Made by a program: the position numbers and the translations under genes. Positions 23,101 through 31,901 of a stretch of DNA of 64,000 bases are shown here, piece after piece. This DNA comes from Talaromyces rugulosus (taxonomy: Eukaryota; Ascomycota; Eurotiomycetes; Eurotiales; Trichocomaceae). Numbering within the stretch: the first letter of the stretch is position 1; every line of letters begins with the position of its first letter. The stretch is from assembly GCF_013368755.1 (NCBI RefSeq), contig NC_049564.1:5030001-5094000 (forward strand). The letters are read 5' to 3'. The notes under the pieces were generated by a model. The model searched no databases. It was not told the origin of the DNA and saw only the letters and a program-made list of their open reading frames with translations.

Positions 23101-24057
23101 CTCGTGCGGGGGGTCTTGTATGATTGATTCATCGACAGCAGGAGTAGTGCTTGCGCCATTGGCGAATCCTCGGCGGGAGAAAGACTCCCTAGATAGAGTC
23201 CTCGACAACGTCGGCGTACGCACGCGCATTTTCCAGGTCCTCCACAGCCGCCCAAGAGTCGAGTTAAGAGCAAGTTTTTCCATGTCAACCTCATCAACAG
23301 ACACCCTAATGTTGATATCTTCCCGGTTAGACTGTATCGCGGTCAATCGATTGCCGGCGTTTTCGCCAGCGATCACCAAAGCATGCTCGCCCAAGAACTC
23401 GATAATGGATGTCAAGAAAATGGCAGCAGCAGGTGTGATGTTTCCGGCATGGTTGGAAAAGCGGCGAGGCGTCCCGTTTGGCTCGTCGAGAGCCTCGGCA
23501 GCGATGTACTCGGCTTCCTCTTCCTCTTCCATATTGCCGAGTCGAGTATAGACCATACATCTCAGGCGAGTCAGCTTCCAGGAGCGGACCAGATCGAATT
23601 CGCCCTTTGGTTTCTGGCCACCGCGGAAATCCTGCAGTTCATCTTCTGGATCACCGCCCATGTAGTCTCTCAACTCATCTTCTGCAGCGCTGACAACTTC
23701 CTTGGCAAGACGTGGCTTTAGGACGTCGGCGATGGCCGGGCGTAGGTCGTTCAGCTGGGTCGACTTTGCGACAGCCAAGATGTTGAAAAGCAAGTAATCG
23801 AGAAAGCCGTTCAAGAGCGCAAGACTGCCGGCGGAGACAATGTCATTGTCACCGTCGGGGATTGGGATCATGGCATTCTGCTCTAATTCTACGCTGACGA
23901 TCTGCGAAGCTTCGGAAGCCGCGATAAAAGCCGGGCCGGGTTCGACAGATGGCGGCATAGACTGGAAATTCCTCGACGTCACGTCGCTAGAAACGCTAAC
24001 ACTGCGCGAGCGGGCGAAAGGACTGGGCTCACGAGAGCCGTGAGGAGTACTCTGCAT
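20194..24057 (-). CDS. Large disordered protein with five DF-x-GPP motifs and a histone-fold-like N-terminus
   Basis: One open frame of 1287 codons; I think 21726-21670 is a 57-nt stop-free intron (GTAAGT...CCACAG), which would make the mature protein 1268 aa. Residues about 60-260 are ordered and helical. Two segments, SLALLNGFLDYLLFNILAVA and ITPAAAIFLTSIIEFLGEHA, resemble the long central helix of H2A-type histone folds, the second most clearly. The rest is Ser/Pro/Arg-rich and predicted disordered. Five related motifs lie in the C-terminal third: ADFFKTTAPP (821), ADFIRSTGPS (899), IDFIREGPPG (983), LDFLNSAPPP (1113) and ADFLMNTGPP (1248). The C-terminus is basic (SKIFRRRKVEF). I do not recognise the family by name. 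The motifs look like docking sites for one partner; nucleus or cell cortex cannot be decided from sequence. Confidence 0.85.
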   Translation of the reverse strand: MQSTPHGSREPSPFARSRSVSVSSDVTSRNFQSMPPSVEPGPAFIAASEASQIVSVELEQNAMIPIPDGDNDIVSAGSLALLNGFLDYLLFNILAVAKSTQLNDLRPAIADVLKPRLAKEVVSAAEDELRDYMGGDPEDELQDFRGGQKPKGEFDLVRSWKLTRLRCMVYTRLGNMEEEEEAEYIAAEALDEPNGTPRRFSNHAGNITPAAAIFLTSIIEFLGEHALVIAGENAGNRLTAIQSNREDINIRVSVDEVDMEKLALNSTLGRLWRTWKMRVRTPTLSRTLSRESFSRRGFANGASTTPAVDESIIQDPPHEEALEEEEAQPELFDPVDIALPINDSDVNEIEIPGLWTDPEENTDAEATVAPIVRTRSLRHQSTDTSPSLNTSSHHRSRSLPSHVLKNMPSELKTSETSKEKDTEEESENDPVPAQDIESAAQPEADNPRAPSKAESLEILERNSQGLGVVGQTGTTEEEVPDAARNSQLVEEQIVEGQGTYQVPKLSNLTAQRPRRQSTKETRPKEIPASPIAQDSDVPTGYRDDHPPPTQGVAATPHVKPNLIHAKANYLDDRSRSHQPAASAPTSHPRQLDTNPEGSTEDLSDDRTRGSFSANRRTPSSYTESIGPPRSVSDGSEGSIYRSRTPSYAASRTPSINGQHRQNLGDNSPGLERAAVQRVHLGSTTSQASTKSRRSESISEKRPLTSGSATSTVSNKWKLLIGRHPAEADVPLPGRARQSSEAGTPVEDVVDEPSLDDLIKSDETIRFTLTPRNMRQMEVSLPFHRNIKGLILKDNPQSPSSPRYSTARDDLTRNPSGTAELADFFKTTAPPGEERSPITPVDRPLPSPTVSTQNPPVNGLRAHPPLHPASPASLGSNRSRGTMYQARDARTATNSVRDFADFIRSTGPSGASPTSATRPSESSLRGDYRNNSASAIVRPETAQSGSSRTTAKPGDTPTSPRKNAQRLQAREAAGNSGGKTSDLIDFIREGPPGASTHRIPRTVAPFRNTMDSEELMSMDTASTGNTTYVTSGSPSLASTRAESANLASNNSMTSSRAPLLENSNPSDAPPPIPPRKRRGPRDPYAIDDSDDDLEALVEAPKPAAKPKRQEESMLDFLNSAPPPVSEKAPEPFILSSNTVPPKSSSGSSGFGLKGRFRRNPSVDKFPLAKKSITSMRSAGLLPSNSNAPAVPRVSATVSSPTNHVGSQPGKLPAGHSGFVAHSGQGPRPANKTAAPLPRSTRTTETGALADFLMNTGPPEPPVRAPTAMSDDKKDSTFSKIFRRRKVEF
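21670..21726 (-). other. Probable 57-nt in-frame intron in the DF-GPP motif gene
   Basis: On the minus strand the interval begins GTAAGT directly after a GAA codon and ends CCACAG before TCT, phase 0. It is 57 nt with no stop codon, so an ORF finder reads it as 19 residues. The length matches other introns in this window. Removing it joins RNMRQME to SPSSPRYS. Confidence 0.65.
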
Positions 24058-24986
24058 GGCTTTCTTTGTTTGTTTGTTTTTTTTTTTTGGTTTTATTGTT
24101 GGTCGTAAAATCGTCGTGTCACCATTGAAAGTCGAGATTAATTTAACAGTGCGGAGTCATATACACGGAGAAAAGAGAGGGTTGTCGTCACTGATACTCG
24201 GACATGGTTGTCAACAGACGAATACTATACTGGACGAAACAATGTTAGTCATTTACTCGGACAATAGCGCAAAAAGAGAAAAGGCCATCTTTTCCAAAGC
24301 GAAAGCGCGAGATTAGAGTTGCTAGCTAGGGAAAAGACGCAACCACGGCGCACGTGAAAGAGGAGGCTTCGACTTACCATGCGCTAGGGCGTCACGGGTC
24401 ATGATGCGCTTCAAAATGAAATAATGCAATGCGAATGGCCAGCAGCTGGCCGCGAGAACAGAGGCGAAAAGGGACGAGACGAGACGACAGAAAGAGAAGA
24501 GAAGAGAAGAACGAGATGGCGCAAGAAAAAGAGAAGCGCCAATAATTCAGGAGAAGAACCGATTAGGTTGTTCCAGTGTCCACGGGGCAGGCGCAAGTGC
24601 CACAGTGGGGCGCGCGAACTAGCGAGCATTAGGAACGGGGGCCTTGAGGCAGGTACTAGTTGTATACGGAGAATATAGGACCTTATTATTGATTATTACC
24701 ACTATAGCTGCTGGTTAAACTCTAGCAGCAGAGTGTTGCTTCTACGGAACGCTTAACTAAGCCGGTATTTTTATCAGCGCAACGCTGATATTAATAATAA
24801 CAATAATCTCACGTCCACAAAGGAAGTTAATCCGGCAATAGTACGGATAGTATTAGTCTTCTGGCCCGTCGTTTGGATCCCCACCAGCCACCAGCATTAT
24901 GGTTGTACGTCTTGCTCATAGTAACTGCATGTTCTGGACGGAGTATTTGTGAGAGAGTAGCGAGAAACTGCAAAGGAAATGCAAAG

Positions 24987-24995
24987 TACTCCGTA
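24987..24995 (-). repeat. TACGGAGTA dispersed nonamer
   Basis: Exact reverse-orientation copy in non-coding DNA. Confidence 0.6.
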
Positions 24996-25469
24996 AAGAC
25001 AAAATAATAATGCAAAGGCTGAAGGCGATCTCCGAGTGGAGCCGGCACTGTCATTGGCAGCCAGCCAAAGCTCCCTCCTTTTTGGGCCTAGCGTATGCAT
25101 AGAATGGATTTGCGGGTTTTGGCCCCGCCAGTTTTTGAAGCTTTTTTTCTGCTCTTGTTTTTGCGCCCCTGAATTATTGACATTATTAGTATCCCGTTCT
25201 TTGATTACTACGTAGTACCACCTATACTCCGCAGCACCATTGGCGCTTTGTGCCGTCATCTCGGAGCTCACGTCGCACAAAACTGGATGAGCCATTCAAT
25301 CAATATTAATACGTGCCTGATGACCCGATGCTGCAACTGTCTGTCAATGCCATTTTGAACTGCGAGTCTGGAATGCGTACTCGCTCTGGGGGCTATATGG
25401 CTCGATATGGAGGATTTCCTATTTCGGCATAGCCCCCACCAGTGAGGCCCGCCTCCACTCTAGGGCATA

Positions 25470-25478
25470 TACGGAGTA
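25470..25478 (+). repeat. TACGGAGTA dispersed nonamer
   Basis: Exact copy, followed about 10 bp later by a partial copy (GACGGAGTA). Confidence 0.6.
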
Positions 25479-26440
25479 CGGACTCGACGGAGTATATCAT
25501 GATGCAGCACTATTATTTGGTCTCCACTTTCTTACACGTGTGAATACTGCTTTATTATTCCCAAACCAAATAATATTACTCGTTGACACCTATGTAGAAT
25601 TAGATAATGGATAATGTACACTGTCAAACATTATATCAAGTAACATTTAAGTGTTAATAGAACTCTGCCAAGACCAACGTCGAAGCATTTGAGGACCAGG
25701 CCTACTGAGTAGAACGCATCACATTGTTCAATGTTATTTTATGCAGTTCCCTAACATATATGTTGTCCGTGTAAAACGTACATGTACCCGGAGGACGGGT
25801 TTATTCCACTTATCAAGTCTGCAAAGAAATCTGAAACAACAATATTGCGGAGAGTCTCATTTCGTACACACAAAGAGCCCAGAAGTATTAGTAGCATGGA
25901 ATACCCCGTATCTATCTCCAGTCGTTCGGCTGCTGCTTGGGAAGTGTGAGTCTCGACTCTTTAACCTTCAACGATCGTACCAGTCATTCAAACTTTAACC
26001 TGCGCGTTACAAAGCTCAATCACACCGGCCTTGGACTAGTCATGTTTCATGAATTCGTCTCGGGTTGATCATCCGTAATCCCAGGCAATAAAAGCCGAGA
26101 TATACTCCGTGGGCAAGGAACGAAGTTGGCCTTATCGGGCTTGTTTGCTGAGTTTCTCAAACATGCAGTCTTGTTTTCTCTCGACTCAATTCAGTCATCA
26201 CTTAATACTGTATGGACTTTTCATAATCCATCCAGATGATCCCAATTTGATATAGTTTTAGGGAGTCATTGACTAACCGTTGATCAGCTGACCGTTTCTC
26301 GCCTGAATCGCAAAATTCTCCCTTGTCTTTTCCCGCGTTTATCCGTAGCTCTGTGTCACTGTGTCAGGGATAAACGGTCAGGTGTCGATCCCATCACGGG
26401 AGGACGTAGAACTTGTTCAATGGGTCGAAAATGAGCACTC

Positions 26441-26478
26441 TTTTTTGTTTTGTTTTGTTTTTTTTTTTTTTTTTTTTC
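26441..26478. repeat. T-rich simple tract
   Basis: A TTTTG/TTTTTG repeat passing into an uninterrupted run of about 20 T. Non-coding. Confidence 0.8.
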
Positions 26479-27407
26479 CCCAGCCACGGTATTCGTCACT
26501 CCTTTAAAGGAGCTCCATGCTCTAAACCTTTTAGACCTCCAACGGTCTCAGGAGTTCATCCGCCACACGAACTCCGGCGTTTCAGACTGATGGGTCTCCG
26601 TGTGTGACAGCTCGGGGGAGGGCACGGACTACTCTACTCCATCGTCTAGAGCAGACTTGGCGGGAAAATCCCCTGTTATCAGACAACTGAAGAAATTCGT
26701 ACCGAGTCGACTATACCCCAGTAATTGGGATCTACAGTGAGTCATTTGATTTCGTCTGTTCGAGTCGGGATTTGCCCTGGTGACTGTCTCTATTCGCACC
26801 TTGTACTTGGGGAACTGACAGTATCAATTTGATATGGAAAATTTATTGTTCTAACCTACTCATTTAGTTGGCAAATATATATATATTTTTTTTTAAAAAA
26901 AAACATGGTAATTAAGTAGAATATTTATATTCAACAATTTTCTCAAATTTCAGATATTTACCCTAACTAGGTCCAACAATGTCTTACGCAGCGTTGGATG
27001 ACGAGCTTTAAGGCCGCTTGTATGTGTCTTATTGACGAAGACCCGGCTATTCTTGATTAGTGCAGGCGCAGACACAGATCTAAAGCCTCTTGCTCTGCAA
27101 CCCAAACGCGAGTTATTGATCATCTTAGGCGTAGTAGGCTCTCGAATGCTTAATTATAACCAACGAAAATTGTAAATGCCATTGTAATATAGCGATGTTT
27201 TTAATTACATCAAACAATCCATGCTCAACCATCAACACAAAATGGTCTGAGCAAGCATCCTGCGTGCATGTCATAACCCCTGCTGGTCACCGTAGCCAGC
27301 TTTCAATCTCCCGTAACTTTTATGTGCCCGTCGAGGGACCTTGTTGAATTTTTTTTTCATGTCACTTTTGCCTAGGGTTCTAGATTTCGAGAGTTCAGGG
27401 TCATCAT

Positions 27408-28817
27408 TCAAGGCGACACCGCTGCAACGTCATATGCATATATTTGCGGACGTTCCAGCGCGTAGACGACGCCATCCGCGAAAAAACCAAGCTCGTCCTT
27501 GCCAACGACCGCTCTTTCTTCGAGCAGTCGTTCGGACACCAGGTGCTCGATTCTTTCAAGGATGTCAGACTCGTCGCTCTTTCTTTTCCCTGCGAGACCA
27601 GCTAGCTCTTCAAATTCTTCGCGACGCACGACGTTGCGGAACATGCCAATCACATGTTTGAGTGCGTCGTCGAGAAAGAGACAGCTGGATGACTCGTCGT
27701 CACTCTCAAAGAAAGGCGACTGAAATCGACCCTCGCGAAACCCTTGGACACGGTCGTGAAGATGCGACTGATACTTTTGCTTTGTCGCCTCGTGGATCCC
27801 GTTGATGAAGGCGACAAATATCTGTTTATCGATATCTATCATATCACGTGGATGGTCCTTTGACAGTTGCATGATGTTGAGATTTGCAATTGCCGTTTCA
27901 CTGTCGGCATCCCAACAATCATCAACATCATCATCAGCGTCACTGTTCGCGATCTCTTCTAGATCCTTTCGCGCCAGCAGCATCAGTTCGTGCATCGTCA
28001 CCTGAGGCTCATCGTCCTTGGTACTATCGCCAATTTGGGGTGACTCAATGTACGTAATTTTTGTATCAAAACGTACAGAGTTCCCAAATGCGACGTGTCC
28101 GTCATTGAAATCTGGGCCTTCCACATAGCTACCCATGTCAATATCAGACTCTTCGGATTCTGAATCATCCTCAAAGTGCTCGTAGAGCGCCATATCGGCG
28201 TCTATCTCATCGTCCATTGAGACACTAGGGTGTATCTCAAAGTCGAAAATATCATCGTCGTCGTGTAATTGACGGTCGAGATATCGACGGACGTGGTCAC
28301 TAAACTCCACATGCTCAGTGCTTTCGGTCTCAGAGTCATCGGCCTCATAGCCAGCCTCATAGCCATTCAAAGTGTGGCTTGCGAGACTTTGCCAGTGAAA
28401 GCATTGTTTAGGTGTATGCGGAATTGGGATCCCAAACTCTGGCAGAGTCGATGAGACATTTGTGACTGTAGTAGCCGTAGTCACCGTTGAGATATCAGAA
28501 ATGTCGTCTGAGGCACATGAGCTTTCGCGGAGGAATGAAGAGGAGGTGACATGTATGTGCGATAGCACAGGTGGAAGGGAGTTCCAAGGGTTTTTTCGTT
28601 TCAAAAAGGCCTCCATATTTAGGAATGAAGACAGGGCTCGGCAGACCTTTGGTTCTGTTCCAAAGGGCCGACTGGTGCGGGCAACTCGTCGTGACCCGGG
28701 TGGTAGTTGAATGGTTTCGTAGTATGGTTTTCTCTGTTTCCAACAATGAGGCTCCAGCCACGACTCAAACGTGCGGAATCCATGGTAGTTAATGCAAAGG
28801 GCTATAAGTTTAAACAA
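27408..28817 (-). CDS. Acidic orphan protein
   Basis: Single open frame of 469 codons from 28817; an internal ATG at 28616 (MEAFLKRKNPWNSLPP) would give about 402 aa and is also plausible. I recognise no domain. The middle (about residues 160-320) is strongly acidic, with Asp/Glu runs such as LHDDDDIFDFEIH and DADDDVDDCWDADSE, which suggests disorder or binding to a basic partner. The last 130 residues look folded and helical (FINGIHEATKQKYQSHL, FLDDALKHVIGMFRNVV, LERIEHLVSERLLEE). No signal peptide or TM helix is clear. It is isolated, with more than 3 kb of apparent non-coding DNA on each side. Codon use looks normal and the frame is long, so I take it as real. Confidence 0.7.
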   Translation of the reverse strand: MFKLIALCINYHGFRTFESWLEPHCWKQRKPYYETIQLPPGSRRVARTSRPFGTEPKVCRALSSFLNMEAFLKRKNPWNSLPPVLSHIHVTSSSFLRESSCASDDISDISTVTTATTVTNVSSTLPEFGIPIPHTPKQCFHWQSLASHTLNGYEAGYEADDSETESTEHVEFSDHVRRYLDRQLHDDDDIFDFEIHPSVSMDDEIDADMALYEHFEDDSESEESDIDMGSYVEGPDFNDGHVAFGNSVRFDTKITYIESPQIGDSTKDDEPQVTMHELMLLARKDLEEIANSDADDDVDDCWDADSETAIANLNIMQLSKDHPRDMIDIDKQIFVAFINGIHEATKQKYQSHLHDRVQGFREGRFQSPFFESDDESSSCLFLDDALKHVIGMFRNVVRREEFEELAGLAGKRKSDESDILERIEHLVSERLLEERAVVGKDELGFFADGVVYALERPQIYAYDVAAVSP

Positions 28818-29899
28818 CTGGCGAGGCGCCAGCTTGGAGACAGTTCAGAAACATAGCAAAGTCAAGATTTGAGGAGAGGAGATTGTTATTGAAAAGAAGC
28901 ACATCCACGAATTCGGCAACAGCGCCTTTTTATATTCGTGTTTTCCCAAAAAGGTTGTCGGCTAGTTCCCTTTGTCGTCTGCCACAATCCCTTGTAGCAA
29001 ATATTCGTTTGGTGGTGTTGAGGAAGAGAAAGAGGGGCGTTCTTCTCGGTTCGCAAACGCGTCAAAGAGCAGTGCACCGCTGATGTAAAACAGGCACAAA
29101 CAAAGATGTCGGTCTCCCTCAAGGGGCAGCGGCTATCGTTAAAACAGTCTCTGATGGAAACTCCGGCCCGCGGCGTGCGGTAAAATATCGTCGTCGGTGT
29201 CCAGTCCCCGCAATCTGGTGGAGCAGGAGGACAGGTTCAGGTTGCGCGCGTGGGGGTATACGTTATTTCTTGCGATTTTCTCGGTGTCGCAACACAAAGC
29301 CGGTCTTTTCTCAAACCGCCAGACGTGCTGTTCTGGGTTGATGAAGATAGTAATAACAATAACGATGGATGGGAGAGAAAACGGAGGATGGCGAAAGAAG
29401 CCTGGCACGGAAGGAGGTAAGCAAGGCGCCCGTGACTCCTGCTTTCGGCGCTCTCGCCGGACCGGCTGACCAACGCCAAGGTAACGTCACACGGCGGCCT
29501 GAGGCAGCAATCACTAAACACCCGATTCGGAGACGCCAAGACTTCTTCCAGCGCCTTCTCTCTTTCTCTGTCTCTCTGACCAAGCACGAGAAATTTCTCC
29601 ACGCTTCTTGAATATTGACATCTTTTCCATCCGATCATATCAATGATGGCTATGCAAAGACAAGAAGCCGCTGACACTGCCATCATCCATCGCATCTGAG
29701 TCAGAGTGATCCCTCCGGCGCGATCGTCCATCTACTAGCCCCGAGGCCCGACGCTAGTATCTGATTACTGCGCATCTAATCGACTCACTTCGGACAATGA
29801 TATTGCCAAGAGGCTTGATGCTCCATGTAAGGGATGATTCTGGGGAATATGTAGTTTGAATCCTAGTTCGATATGTCCCGAGCCATCGGAGCTGGAGCG

Positions 29900-30962
29900 T
29901 GAATCATTCCCCATTTCCCCACCTATCAACAACGCGTCGAAAATGGCCCTGGAGCACCAGGCGTCAAGACTGGATGAGAACATGACTGTCTACAGAAAGA
30001 AAAGAAAATCCCTACTTTTGACGATACCCGGATTGCTGGGGAGCATATCTCCATTCATAGCCCACAAGATTTGCGTGATGAAATGGATATATTCATAACC
30101 GACGTCTTCTACTACTTCAATCTACAATCCACCATTGAGACTTGGGTATCCGACGATAGCCATTCGTGATCGCCGTAGAAAGCAAGTCAACCAACCTAGA
30201 CCGGGACATTGACCGAGACGGGTTATTTTCGGCATTCCGATTCATTGTCCAGCTTTGCCCTGGATCAGATTCACCCCCACACAGGATTATTTTGATCTTA
30301 ATGACAAGTCGAATGTCCAGTCCTCACCGACTCCCTGCAAATTCACATGTTATTATCGATATCCCAGCCGTATATTTAGAATGAAACCTTTTTTTCTTCC
30401 AGAAATTTCTACTCAGAACAAAATTCGCCGGATTTTTTTACTTTTCGCGTCACGAGCATTGTGACGACAAGACGATTCATTGTTCTCGGGCTTCAAACTA
30501 ATGATTCCTAAAAAATGAAACGCTCAATATTATGAAATGCAGTCGATACTTGGATGAACAAAGAATACGCAACACATACTAAAAAAGAAAATACAGGGTG
30601 CTGGTTAGGCCCAAAGCTGGTCTTACAAAGGTAGGCTACTAACAAAGAAATAATACTACAATGTACTGTTGTTTCGATTTGCTAACAGTACATTTACAGA
30701 TTTCTTTCTAGACGCTATGCAGGGTGTGAAACAGACCCGGAACATAGCCGACTCGTTCAAGAAGGTCTCGCAACGTTTCAGGGTGATGTATCTGATAGCG
30801 GCATATATCATATCGCCCTAAAAGGAAAGTACACACTCTTCAAGGTCTCGTCTCAATTTTTGGTCTACATGGATGACCTAAACATTGCTGGACCATCCTG
30901 TTATCCAGATTCCACATTCCTCGTATCCTTGGCATTCCATTGCGCCAGTTTCGACGAGTGAC
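29900..30962 (+). pseudogene. Possible decayed coding region
   Basis: Several short plus-strand stretches read like ordinary protein but are separated by stops and frame changes. Examples are a DEMDIFITDVFYYFNLQST segment near 30080, DIDRDGLFSAFRFIVQLCPG near 30205, and a clean run of about 80 codons near 30710-30962 containing GIYHIALKGKYTLFKVSSQF and ending with TGA. There is no recognisable family, no start codon in a good position and no consistent splice solution. It may be a relic of a lineage-specific gene or a chance open stretch. Confidence 0.25.
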
Positions 30963-31386
30963 ATTGCAAAGAAAGGCCTATTGTGGAGCAGGCTTCTGTG
31001 AAGAAGAGTTGCCCAAACTACAGTTCGGTGCCTTAATCCTGGTCAGGCATAGAATCCCAATTACGAGAGCCAGGACAGCCACGATCCACCATAGGGCCTA
31101 CGATTAATGACGCTTACACATCTGCTCCTACTCGCCAGATCGGCTGCTTCTCGAACGGCATTGCCCACTAAGGTCTTTTGATTTGTGAACCAAAGTTCCA
31201 GCCTTTGTCACCTATGGGACCAACACCACCTGCTTTGTATGCTGCTTGGTTTAATTGGCCATCAAAGCAATTCTCGACCCCGCAGTGCAAGTTTCGATAG
31301 GGTTGGTGTCTGCATCAGGAATAGTGGATTGTTACATTTTTCCTGGTGGCTGATCAGGCGGCCCTATCAAGGTCTGGCGCAGGACT

Positions 31387-31742
31387 GGAATGTCAGCCAC
31401 CTAGAGGAGTCCTTGCGATAGACGATGAGTGGCCAGACGTCAACCTAGGATCTCCATCTCTAGGTATGCGTCAGCCTTCACTTCCCCTGCAGCGAGCATT
31501 CCAGCAGTCTTTCTTTAGATCGCCTGGAATGCCGTGTCGAAAGTCGGGGGCTGGCGAAGAGTGCAGGACGCAGTTCAAATATCGCTGTGCGTCTGTTTGT
31601 TTGCTTTGCTTTCTTTGCATCATTTTATCAGTTGTCAAACAGGATCTTTAGTTTGCTCGAATTGCCTCCTTTGCATCTTGCATACCCGGAAGACTAGGCC
31701 GATCTGACAGACCTTGGCTCCGTCCCATCCGCCGATCATTCC
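31387..31742. promoter_or_regulatory. Four AbaA-type response elements (CATTCY) upstream of wetA
   Basis: CATTCC occurs at 31497-31502 and 31737-31742 on the plus strand, and its complement GGAATG at 31387-31392 and 31526-31531. All lie within 515 bp upstream of the wetA start. AbaA, the TEA/ATTS-domain regulator of conidiation, binds CATTCY and is known to activate wetA in Aspergillus. About 0.5 such hexamers would be expected by chance in 500 bp on both strands. Confidence 0.6.
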
Positions 31743-31901
31743 CCCGTGCCCTAAGAGACAGATTCCCTGACAAGGCATTACTCTTTTGCCCTCCTCCCCA
31801 GACTCGTCCAATCGTTGGTACACGTCAACGATCAGGATTTGTCACTTTCTACCCCCGGTCTCTTTTTACACTAGCCGCAAGCGGAAAACAAAGTAGTCGC
31901 C

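Larger units (their letters stand above)
24058..27407. other. 3.3 kb gene-poor region
   Basis: No gene is supported. Poly-T near 24078-24088 belongs to the leader of the preceding minus-strand gene. TACGGAGTA copies lie at 24987 (reverse) and 25470, and a T/G tract runs from about 26441 to 26478. Much of 25500-27300 is AT-rich with scattered stops in all frames. It could be an old decayed mobile element, but I see no terminal repeats or transposase remnants. Confidence 0.5.
28818..31901. other. 3.1 kb intergenic region upstream of wetA
   Basis: No intact gene is supported. The interval 29.9-31.0 kb shows short protein-like frames broken by stops, annotated separately as a possible relic. The last 0.5-0.8 kb is probably the wetA promoter and leader; the AbaA-type sites in it are listed separately. 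Confidence 0.5.

Noticed and set aside
24058..27407. Transposon in the gene-poor stretch
   Set aside because: No terminal repeats, target-site duplication, reverse transcriptase or transposase remnants could be seen by eye.
29237..29731. Minus-strand 164-codon frame
   Set aside because: No domain, overlapping frames on both strands are equally long, and no splice structure extends it.
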